Shown piece after piece: positions 1 to 5,220 of a stretch of 9,591 nucleotides of DNA. Position 1 is the first letter of the stretch. Each line of letters begins with the position of its first letter. The notes under the pieces are model-generated. The model had not been told where the DNA came from. It searched no databases and was given only the letters and a program-made list of their open reading frames with translations. This DNA is from an uncultured Collinsella sp. (GTDB lineage: Bacteria > Actinomycetota > Coriobacteriia > Coriobacteriales > Coriobacteriaceae), in assembly GCA_900552345.1 (NCBI GenBank), contig URZN01000026.1, positions 1-9,591 of the forward strand, in the 5' to 3' direction. Both the position numbers and the translations under genes were made by a program.

Positions 1-805
1 CATTAAGGGGGCGCGTGCTATGGGAGAGGATGGGGAGCAAGCTGCTCCACGTGGCGTAGATGCCGTCGTTAATGACCAGGTTGTCGTAGTAGATCGGCAT
101 GTAGAGCAGATGGTGCAGCCCCATGGGCTCGAGTGCTCGCTCCAAAAACACAAAGATACCCACGCCGAAGGGGCCGACGCCCGCAAGTGCGTGGCGCAGC
201 GTTTCGGTCGCTGCGTATACGAAGGGCACGATGGCGGCCGAGATGGCGGCAAGGGCGAACACGGCAAAAAAGCTGATGAGGTAGACCAGCGAGGAACCCG
301 AGAAGGTACCGAGCCAATCGGGAACCTTGGCATCGTAGAAGCGGTCATGGATGGCGACGACGGTTGCCGACACCGCCAGCGGGCCGATAATGCCGGTGTC
401 GAGTGTCTTGATGCCGTCGATGATGGTGATGCCGCTAGCGGAGGTCAAAGACGACGGGTACTTAAGTCCAAGGTTGTCTCCGCTCAGCTTGATGATCTCG
501 CTCAAAAAGAAGCAATAGGCAAAATAGGCCACGAGCGCCTCGAGGCAACAACGAGCTGGTTGCTTTTGGGCAAGGCCGATGGGCAGCGCTACGGCAAAAA
601 GGAGCGGAAGTCGTTTAAAGACCGTCCACGAGCCGCGCTGGATGATAGTCCAAAAAACGTACCAAGGGGTTCCGTATACGGCGAGGTCGCCGACGATATC
701 CGCAGACGTTGCGAGGGCGGAGACGCCGACCATAAGACCCGATATGGAAAACAACATGGCGGGCGCGAACATTGCCCCGCCAAAGCGTTGGATTTTCTGC
801 AGCAT
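1..805 (-). CDS. PTS alpha-glucoside-type transporter, EIIC domain (partial, 3' end outside window)
   Basis: This gene encodes the N-terminal 268 residues of a membrane permease of the phosphoenolpyruvate sugar phosphotransferase system. By family knowledge it imports and phosphorylates an alpha-glucoside such as maltose or trehalose. The reading frame is open to the window edge. The start is the ATG at 805-803 (MLQKIQRFGG), preceded by GGAAGG about seven bases upstream. Hydrophobic stretches lie near residues 16-33, 66-80, 89-104, 139-155, 173-198 and 213-225. Recognisable family signatures are WTVFKRLPLLFA followed by ALPIGLA, a GI(K)TLDTGIIGPL segment, DWLGTFSGSS, and an ERALEPMGLHHLLYMPIYY stretch resembling the sugar-binding part of glucose/maltose-class EIIC. 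The complete protein would normally be about 500 residues, often with a fused IIB domain, which cannot be seen here. It is divergent from the TreR-like regulator gene and has an operator-like site at its predicted transcription start. The exact sugar is inferred, not shown. Confidence 0.88.
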   Translation of the reverse strand, partial: MLQKIQRFGGAMFAPAMLFSISGLMVGVSALATSADIVGDLAVYGTPWYVFWTIIQRGSWTVFKRLPLLFAVALPIGLAQKQPARCCLEALVAYFAYCFFLSEIIKLSGDNLGLKYPSSLTSASGITIIDGIKTLDTGIIGPLAVSATVVAIHDRFYDAKVPDWLGTFSGSSLVYLISFFAVFALAAISAAIVPFVYAATETLRHALAGVGPFGVGIFVFLERALEPMGLHHLLYMPIYYDNLVINDGIYATWSSLLPILSHSTRPLN

Positions 806-843
806 AATATGCCTTCCGGATGCAACATGCTGTGCGAGCAAGA

Positions 844-855
844 ACGTTTAAACAA
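844..855. promoter_or_regulatory. Operator-like site O1 (ACGTTTAAACAA)
   Basis: This 12-mer has a perfect GTTTAAAC core at 846-853 and belongs to a set of four sites related to TTGTTTAAACAA. It lies just downstream of a TACAAT -10 box for the minus-strand PTS gene, so it would cover the transcription start, a classic repressor position. Assignment to the adjacent TreR-like regulator is inferred from similarity to the operator TTGTATATACAA recalled for Bacillus subtilis TreR and from location. Confidence 0.6.
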
Positions 856-862
856 TGAACTC

Positions 863-868
863 ATTGTA
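863..868 (-). promoter_or_regulatory. Candidate -10 box of the PTS gene promoter
   Basis: On the minus strand this reads TACAAT, five of six matches to TATAAT, about 58 bases upstream of the PTS start codon. No good -35 hexamer is visible at 16-19 bp spacing (the best is TCAATG at 893-888), so the promoter may be weak or need an activator. A 7-bp inverted repeat, ACAATGA/TCATTGT at 852-867, overlaps both this box and the operator-like site. Confidence 0.4.
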
Positions 869-928
869 GAGGACTGACTGCTTGCCGCATTGACGGTTTT
901 GATTCGATCCGATCTGGGTGTCGGGGGA

Positions 929-940
929 ACCGTCGACGGT
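929..940. promoter_or_regulatory. Perfect 12-bp palindrome ACCGTCGACGGT in the divergent control region
   Basis: The sequence is its own reverse complement and sits midway between the two operator-like sites of the PTS/regulator gap. It is followed at 946-962 by a small inverted repeat, ATCGG with CCGAT. It could bind a second regulator such as a catabolite regulator, or be chance. No family is recognised. Confidence 0.25.
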
Positions 941-965
941 AAATAATCGGTGCTTTGCCGATAGA

Positions 966-977
966 CGGTTTAAACAA
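966..977. promoter_or_regulatory. Operator-like site O2 (CGGTTTAAACAA)
   Basis: This is the second copy of the GTTTAAAC-centred site, with its core at 968-975, 122 bp centre to centre from O1. It overlaps the candidate -35 element (TTTAAA, 969-974) of the regulator gene, which would allow autorepression. Confidence 0.6.
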
Positions 978-996
978 CCCAAAGAAATGCTATCGT
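969..996 (+). promoter_or_regulatory. Candidate promoter of the GntR-family regulator gene
   Basis: A TTTAAA -35-like hexamer at 969-974 is separated by 16 bp from TATCGT at 991-996. TGC directly before that hexamer gives an extended -10. Transcription would start near 1003, leaving a leader of about 27 bases before the ATG at 1030. The -35 coincides with an operator-like site. This assignment rests on consensus similarity only. Confidence 0.4.
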
Positions 997-1029
997 GCCT
1001 AGCCATACATATTCATTAGAGGTGAAGTC

Positions 1030-1749
1030 ATGCCAAAAGCGATTTACGAAGGAATCTACCGCGAGATCCGTTCGCGCATCATTAACGGGACCTATGCGTT
1101 TCAGGAGATGCTGCCAACCGAAGCCGAGCTGACCGCGGAGTTTGGCTGCACGCGCAATACCGTTCGACGCGCCTTGAGCATGCTGGCCGATCAGATGTTT
1201 GTGCAGCCTATACACGGCAAGGGCGTGCGCGTTATTTGGCTCAAGGGCGAAACCGACATGCTGGGCGCACTCGAGGAAGTCGAGTCGTTTGGCGAATTTG
1301 CAAAGCGCAACAATGCCGTTGCATCGACGGACGTTAAGTCTTTTGAACATTTGATTTGCACTGAGCAACTTTCTCGTCGCCTGGGCTTTAAGGTGGGCGA
1401 GGAGCTGATTCGTGTAGTGCGTGTCCGAAGCCTTAACGGCAATGCACGCCAAGTAGACCATGGTTACTTTTTGGAGTCGATCGCCAAGGGCCTGACGCCC
1501 GAGATCGCCGCAAAATCAATTTACGACTATCTGGAGCACAAACGCGGCGTCAAGGTGATGGCGAGCCGTCGTACGGTGAGTGTCGAGCTCGCCAACGATG
1601 AGGACTGCAGCTACTTGGACCTTGGCAAGTACAATTGCGTCGCCGTTATGGAGAGCCAGTCGTACACCTCGGACGGCATCTTGTTCGAGGTCACGCATGC
1701 CCGCACGCATCCCGAGATCTTCCACTACCGCGTCAACTCCAAGCGATAG
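1030..1749 (+). CDS. GntR/HutC-family transcriptional regulator with UTRA domain, TreR-like
   Basis: This 239-residue protein is a DNA-binding sugar-responsive regulator. Residues about 4-68 form the GntR winged helix-turn-helix: YEGIYREIRSRIINGTY, then LPTEAELTAEFGCTRNTVRRAL, then the wing with GKG near residues 63-65. Residues about 92-232 match the UTRA ligand-binding domain, with features typical of trehalose-repressor relatives: DHGYFLESIAKGLTPEIA, SIYDYLE, ASRRTVSVE and FEVTHARTHPEIFHY. By family knowledge, TreR binds its operator until a sugar phosphate such as trehalose 6-phosphate releases it. The ATG at 1030 follows AGAGGTG (1018-1024) at suitable spacing. The gene is divergent from the PTS permease and stands upstream of the ABC importer, with operator-like sites on both sides. 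Likely targets are the PTS gene, itself and the ABC operon. The true effector is unknown; a maltose, trehalose or other alpha-glucoside phosphate is plausible. Confidence 0.92.
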   Translation: MPKAIYEGIYREIRSRIINGTYAFQEMLPTEAELTAEFGCTRNTVRRALSMLADQMFVQPIHGKGVRVIWLKGETDMLGALEEVESFGEFAKRNNAVASTDVKSFEHLICTEQLSRRLGFKVGEELIRVVRVRSLNGNARQVDHGYFLESIAKGLTPEIAAKSIYDYLEHKRGVKVMASRRTVSVELANDEDCSYLDLGKYNCVAVMESQSYTSDGILFEVTHARTHPEIFHYRVNSKR

Positions 1750-1787
1750 CCGGCTAGCTCACAGCCTGACGAGACTCATGCCATCAA

Positions 1788-1841
1788 AGCGAAAACGCCC
1801 GGTCAAACCGACGATACATCGGCTTGACCGGGCGTTTTCTC
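1788..1841 (+). terminator. Strong hairpin terminator after the regulator gene
   Basis: A perfect 16-bp stem pairs 1791-1806 (starting GAAAACGCCCGG) with 1824-1839, and four inner pairs, CCGA with TCGG, extend it. The right arm ends in GTTTTCTC, giving a U-rich tail, and the left arm has the matching A-run, so the hairpin may terminate in both directions. It isolates the regulator gene from the ABC operon, which therefore needs its own promoter. Confidence 0.9.
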
Positions 1842-1860
1842 TGCATTAGATAACAAATAA

Positions 1861-1872
1861 TTGTTTATACAA
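1861..1872. promoter_or_regulatory. Operator-like site O3 (TTGTTTATACAA)
   Basis: This near-perfect palindrome differs by a single base from the operator TTGTATATACAA recalled for Bacillus TreR, and by one base from TTGTTTAAACAA. It lies about 195 bp upstream of the binding-protein gene, 75 bp centre to centre from O4, close to seven helical turns, which would suit looping or cooperative binding. Confidence 0.6.
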
Positions 1873-1935
1873 AACTTGTCAAGTATCAAGTTGAAATTAC
1901 CGTTCACCGAAGTTTTTCTACCGCTCTAGTAATAC

Positions 1936-1947
1936 TTGTTCAAACAA
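1936..1947. promoter_or_regulatory. Operator-like site O4 (TTGTTCAAACAA)
   Basis: This fourth copy of the operator-like near-palindrome has complete TTGTT and AACAA outer halves. It overlaps the candidate -35 (TTCAAA, 1939-1944) of the ABC operon. An eight-base palindrome, TTGTACAA (1964-1971), overlaps the -10 region and carries the same outer letters without the four central bases. Confidence 0.6.
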
Positions 1948-1967
1948 CTAGCCAAATAGCGTATTGT
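1939..1967 (+). promoter_or_regulatory. Candidate promoter of the sugar ABC operon
   Basis: TTCAAA (1939-1944) and TATTGT (1962-1967) each match four of six consensus positions at 17-bp spacing. Transcription would start near 1975, leaving a leader of about 80 bases. The operator-like overlap mirrors the regulator's own promoter. Other weak pairs exist in 1876-1935, so this choice is tentative. Confidence 0.35.
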
Positions 1968-1980
1968 ACAAATCAGCAAA

Positions 1981-2049
1981 AGGGGCAAAGTCCCCGAGCC
2001 AATCTCCGAAGGCGGCGGCAAAGGGTGCCGCCACGGTGTGAAAGGGTGG
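1981..2049 (+). promoter_or_regulatory. Structured 5' leader of the ABC operon with two hairpins and ribosome site
   Basis: A four-pair hairpin (GGGG 1982-1985 with CCCC 1992-1995) is followed by a stronger seven-pair one (GGCGGCA 2014-2020 with TGCCGCC 2026-2032). The second ends about ten bases before the ribosome site AGGGTGG (2043-2049). The structures may stabilise the mRNA or tune translation of the abundant binding protein. They do not match a riboswitch class I recognise. Confidence 0.4.
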
Positions 2050-2055
2050 ATTGTA

Positions 2056-3372
2056 ATGAAGAACGAAATGAGCAGAAGGCAGTTCCTGGGCTTTGCTGGT
2101 TCCGCGGCTGCGGTTCTTGGTCTGGGTCTCGTGGGCTGCGGTGGCTCCGCCGGCTCCGGCTCCTCTGCTTCTGGTGACGCTGCCGAGGTCTACTTCCTCC
2201 AATTCAAGCCCGAGGTCGACAAGGAGTGGAAGGAGATCGCCAAGGCGTACAAGAAGGAGAAGGGCGTCGAGGTCAAGATCGTGACCGCCGCCTCCAACAC
2301 CTACGAGGAGAAGCTCAAGTCCGAGATGTCCAAGAGCTCCGCTCCGACCCTGTTCCAGGTCAATGGCCCCACCGGTCTTAAGAACTGGAAGGATTACTGC
2401 GCCGACCTGTCCGATACCAAGCTCCGCGGTGAGCTCATTGATGACTCCCTGGCTCTGCAGTCCGACGGCAAGGATGTGTGCATCGACTGGGTTCAGGAGA
2501 GCTTCGGCATTATTTACAACAAGCAGCTGCTCGAGAAGGCTGGCTACAAGGCCGAGGACATCAACTCCTTCGACAAGCTGAAGGCTTGTGCCGACGACAT
2601 CCAGGCCCGCAAGGACGAGCTTGGTGTCGAGGGTGCCTTCACTTCCGCCGGCATGGACGACTCCTCCAGCTGGCGCTACACCACCCACCTTGCCAACATG
2701 CCGCTCTACTACGAGTTTGAGAAGGAGCACAACCAGGAGGACGACGAGATCAAGGGTGAGTTCCTCGACAACTACAAGCAGATCTTCGACCTGTACATCA
2801 CCGACTCCACCTGCGATCCTTCGCAGCTTGCTTCCAAGACCGGCGACGACGCCACCAACGAGTTCGCAACCGGCAAGGCCGTCTTCTACCAGAACGGCTC
2901 TTGGGCCTACTCTGACCTCGTCAAGGCCGGCATGACCGACGATCAGATTGGCATGATGCCCATCTACATCGGTGTTGACGGCGAGGAGAACCAGGGCCTG
3001 TGCTCCGGCGGCGAGAACTACTGGTGCGTCAGTTCCCAGGCTTCCGAGGATGCCCAGAAGGCCACCGAGGACTTCATGTATTGGTGCGTCACCGCTGACA
3101 CCCCGACCAGCATCATCGCCGACAAGATGGGTCTGACCGCTCCGTTCAAGAGCGCCAAGGAGACCACCAACGTCTTCTCGCAGCAGGCCGTTGCCATGGC
3201 CAAGGACGGCAAGAAGACCGTCGCTTGGGACTTCGTCTACATTCCCTCCGAGGAGTGGAAGAAGAACCTCAAGCAGGCTCTGATTGCCTACGCTGCCGAT
3301 AACAGCAAGTGGGACGGCGTCAAGAACGCCTTCGTCGATGGCTGGAAGACCGAGAAGGCCGCTTCCGAGTAA
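2056..3372 (+). CDS. Sugar ABC transporter substrate-binding lipoprotein (family 1, MalE/MsmE-like)
   Basis: This 438-residue extracytoplasmic solute-binding protein captures a sugar and delivers it to the two permeases encoded next. The N-terminus has a twin-arginine signal (SRRQFLGFAG, residues 6-15), a hydrophobic stretch and a lipobox, LVGC, with the lipidated cysteine at residue 28. A Gly/Ser linker follows. Typical family features include YNKQLLEKAGY, the ATNEFATGKAVFYQNGSWA segment and a C-terminal Trp-rich helix region. The mature part has seven further cysteines (about 115, 142, 178, 253, 316, 324, 344), unusual for an exported protein. I chose the ATG at 2056 because AGGGTGG lies six bases upstream. 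An in-frame GTG at 2038 would add six residues but places that ribosome site inside the gene. Strong C/G third-base preference suggests high expression. Substrate is inferred from context as a maltodextrin or other alpha-glucoside; sequence alone does not settle it. Confidence 0.9.
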   Translation: MKNEMSRRQFLGFAGSAAAVLGLGLVGCGGSAGSGSSASGDAAEVYFLQFKPEVDKEWKEIAKAYKKEKGVEVKIVTAASNTYEEKLKSEMSKSSAPTLFQVNGPTGLKNWKDYCADLSDTKLRGELIDDSLALQSDGKDVCIDWVQESFGIIYNKQLLEKAGYKAEDINSFDKLKACADDIQARKDELGVEGAFTSAGMDDSSSWRYTTHLANMPLYYEFEKEHNQEDDEIKGEFLDNYKQIFDLYITDSTCDPSQLASKTGDDATNEFATGKAVFYQNGSWAYSDLVKAGMTDDQIGMMPIYIGVDGEENQGLCSGGENYWCVSSQASEDAQKATEDFMYWCVTADTPTSIIADKMGLTAPFKSAKETTNVFSQQAVAMAKDGKKTVAWDFVYIPSEEWKKNLKQALIAYAADNSKWDGVKNAFVDGWKTEKAASE

Positions 3373-3403
3373 GCAGTTGCTGCCCAAGCTATCTGATTAG
3401 CGA

Positions 3404-3439
3404 CAGGGGGCGGGCAGACGTTGGTTTGCCCGCCCCCTG
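3404..3439 (+). promoter_or_regulatory. Intercistronic GC-rich hairpin between binding-protein and permease genes
   Basis: A perfect 13-bp stem (3404-3416, CAGGGGGCGGGCA) pairs with 3427-3439 around a ten-base loop. No U-run follows, and the next gene's ribosome site AAAGGA is only seven bases downstream. It therefore looks like an mRNA 3'-end stabiliser or partial attenuator, not a full terminator. In the malE-malF paradigm such a structure makes binding protein far exceed permease. Confidence 0.75.
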
Positions 3440-3459
3440 CATATTGAAAGGACCCTTTT

Positions 3460-4314
3460 ATGGGCAAAGCACTCAAGCGCTGGTGGCCGCTCTTTATGCT
3501 GCCCACGTGTCTGGCGTTTATGATCGGGTTCGTGATCCCTTTTATCCAGGGCCTCTATCTCTCGTTCTGCCAGTTTATTATCATTAGTAACGCGCACTTT
3601 GTCGGTATCGAGAACTACGTGCGCGCGCTGTCCGATCCGCAGTTCTCCACGTCGTTCTTCTTTACCGTGGCGTTTGCCTTCCTGTCGACGGTGCTCATCA
3701 ACGTGATTGCCCTCGCCATCGCGCAGGCGCTCACCCGCAAGGCGCTCAAAGGCACCAACATCTTCCGTACGATCTTCTTTATGCCGAACCTGATCGGCGG
3801 CATCGTGCTGGGCTACATTTGGCAGATTCTGATCAACTGCCTGCTCTCCAACGTGGGCGCCCAGCTCATCGCCCTTAACTCTGCTGCTGGCTTCTGGGGC
3901 CTTATCATCCTGACCCTGTGGCAGCAGGTCGGCTACATGATGATTATCTACATCGCTGGTCTGCAGTCCATTCCGTCCGACTACATCGAGGCCGCCAAGG
4001 TCGACGGTGCCACGGCATGGCAGACGTTTTGGAAGGTTAAGATCCCTAACCTGATGCCGACCATCACCATCTGCCTGTTCCTGTCCATCACCAACGGCTT
4101 TAAGCTGTTCGACCAGAACCTCGCCCTTACCGGCGGCGCCCCCGCGCACTCCACCGAGATGCTCGCCCTGAACATCTACAACACGTTCTATTCGCGTGCC
4201 GGTATCGCATGGCAGGGTATCGGTCAGGCCAAGGCGGTTATCTTCTGCATCCTGGTCGTAGCCATCTCCATGATTCAGCTTAAGGCCACGAGGTCCAAGG
4301 AGGTGCAGCAGTAA
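3460..4314 (+). CDS. Sugar ABC transporter permease, MalF/UgpA-type
   Basis: This 284-residue inner-membrane subunit of the importer forms half of the translocation channel. Hydrophobic segments lie near residues 9-30, 65-90, 102-127, 144-168, 200-215 and 256-273, the usual six-helix layout. The cytoplasmic EAA loop that docks on the ATPase is clear: YIEAAKVDGATAWQTFWKVKIP, with E177, A178, A179 and G183. The length matches short MalF-type permeases (UgpA, MsmF), which lack the periplasmic insertion of enterobacterial MalF. The ATG at 3460 is preceded by AAAGGA (3446-3451). The stop codon overlaps the next gene's ATG by one base (TAATG), indicating translational coupling. The sugar cannot be read from the sequence; the binding protein sets specificity. 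Confidence 0.92.
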   Translation: MGKALKRWWPLFMLPTCLAFMIGFVIPFIQGLYLSFCQFIIISNAHFVGIENYVRALSDPQFSTSFFFTVAFAFLSTVLINVIALAIAQALTRKALKGTNIFRTIFFMPNLIGGIVLGYIWQILINCLLSNVGAQLIALNSAAGFWGLIILTLWQQVGYMMIIYIAGLQSIPSDYIEAAKVDGATAWQTFWKVKIPNLMPTITICLFLSITNGFKLFDQNLALTGGAPAHSTEMLALNIYNTFYSRAGIAWQGIGQAKAVIFCILVVAISMIQLKATRSKEVQQ

Positions 4315-5153
4315 TGAAACGCGATAAGGTTATCAATCGCGCGCTCTCGATTTTCTTTACGATTCTGTCGCTCGCGTGGATCTACCCCGTGTTCATGATT
4401 GCGCTCAATTCCTTTAAAAAGGCAACTGCAATCAGCACCACCACGGCATTCGATCTGCTCACGCCCGAGACGTTCAACGGCCTTGCAAACTACGTGCACG
4501 CTCTTAACGAGCAGGGCTTTGCCTCGGCGTTTATGTACTCGCTCATCATCACGGTCACGTCGGTCGTTCTGATCTTGGTGTGCTGCTCCATGTGCGCCTG
4601 GTACGTAGTCCGTGTCAACAGCAAGATCTCGAACTTCTTCTATTATCTGTTCGTCTTTTCTATGGTCGTGCCCTTCCAGATGCTCATGTTCACGCTGTCC
4701 AATTTGGCGGACCGCATCGGCTTCAACACGCCGTTCAACATCTGCTTTATCTACCTTGGCTTTGGCGCGGGCCTGGCGGTCTTTATGTTCGCCGGCTTTG
4801 TAAAGAACATCCCGCTCGAGATCGAAGAGGCGGCCATGATTGATGGCTGCAACCCGGTCCAGGTGTTCTTTAAGATCGTCCTCCCCATCATGAAGCCCAC
4901 CTATCTTTCGGTCGGCATTCTCGAGACCATGTGGGTCTGGAACGACTACCTGCTGCCCTACCTTACGCTCGACTCCACCAAGTACAAGACCATTCCTATC
5001 TTGATCCAGTACTTCCGCGGCGGCTACGGCCACGTCGAGCTCGGCCCCATGATGGCTTGCATCATGATGGTCGTTGTCCCCATCGTCGTCATGTACATCC
5101 TCTGCCAGAAGTACATCATCGACGGCGTGGTGGCAGGTGCCGTCAAGGGCTGA
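4314..5153 (+). CDS. Sugar ABC transporter permease, MalG/UgpE-type
   Basis: This 279-residue protein is the second membrane subunit, pairing with the MalF-type protein. Hydrophobic segments lie near residues 11-32, 72-97, 105-128, 138-163, 185-205 and 242-265. The EAA loop reads IEEAAMIDGCNPVQVFFKIVLP, with E172, A173, A174 and G178. The C-terminus QKYIIDGVVAGAVKG is the standard ending of MalG-type permeases. The ribosome site AAGGAGGTG (4297-4305) lies inside the end of the previous gene, and the start codon shares its A with the preceding TAA. Tight coupling supports one-to-one production of the two permeases. A 67-bp gap containing a hairpin separates it from the ATPase gene. Confidence 0.92.
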   Translation: MKRDKVINRALSIFFTILSLAWIYPVFMIALNSFKKATAISTTTAFDLLTPETFNGLANYVHALNEQGFASAFMYSLIITVTSVVLILVCCSMCAWYVVRVNSKISNFFYYLFVFSMVVPFQMLMFTLSNLADRIGFNTPFNICFIYLGFGAGLAVFMFAGFVKNIPLEIEEAAMIDGCNPVQVFFKIVLPIMKPTYLSVGILETMWVWNDYLLPYLTLDSTKYKTIPILIQYFRGGYGHVELGPMMACIMMVVVPIVVMYILCQKYIIDGVVAGAVKG

Positions 5154-5177
5154 TGCCGTAACTGTTTTGCAAGTTTC

Positions 5178-5203
5178 TGCGGCGCCCTCAACATGGTGCC
5201 GCA
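5178..5203 (+). promoter_or_regulatory. Intercistronic hairpin before the ATPase gene
   Basis: TGCGGCGCC (5178-5186) pairs with GGTGCCGCA (5195-5203) over nine pairs including one G-U, with an eight-base loop. It ends six bases before the ribosome site GAAAGG (5208-5213) of the ATPase gene. There is no U-tail, so it is more likely a processing or stability element, or a weak attenuator, than a terminator. Confidence 0.5.
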
Positions 5204-5220
5204 TATCGAAAGGTAAAGAC

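Noticed and set aside
20..877. Plus-strand open frame of 285 codons
   Set aside because: It lies opposite the PTS permease gene, whose minus-strand translation is a clear EIIC membrane protein. The plus-strand product is charged and resembles no family.
1892..1906. Catabolite (cre-like) site TGAA-N7-TTCA
   Set aside because: It has odd spacing and no central CG in the position LacI-family sites need. The match is only the outer four bases.
1981..2049. Riboswitch (cyclic di-GMP-like GCAAAG letters)
   Set aside because: Only short letter matches are present; the conserved core and pairing of known classes are absent.
2038..2055. GTG start six codons upstream for the binding protein
   Set aside because: It lacks a ribosome site of its own and would place the good AGGGTGG inside the gene.
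1948..3387. Long open frame of 479 codons on the minus strand
   Set aside because: It is antisense to the binding-protein gene and has low-complexity Leu/Val/Gly-rich composition expected of a shadow of GC-biased codons. It has no domain and no ribosome site.
3404..3439. Intrinsic terminator ending the binding-protein transcript
   Set aside because: The stem is strong but has no U-tract, and the permeases have no separate promoter visible. An intercistronic stabiliser or attenuator fits better.
5074..5220. Upstream start for the ATPase inside the second permease gene
   Set aside because: The extra 49 residues resemble no ABC ATPase start. The ATG at 5221 has a ribosome site and the standard family N-terminus.
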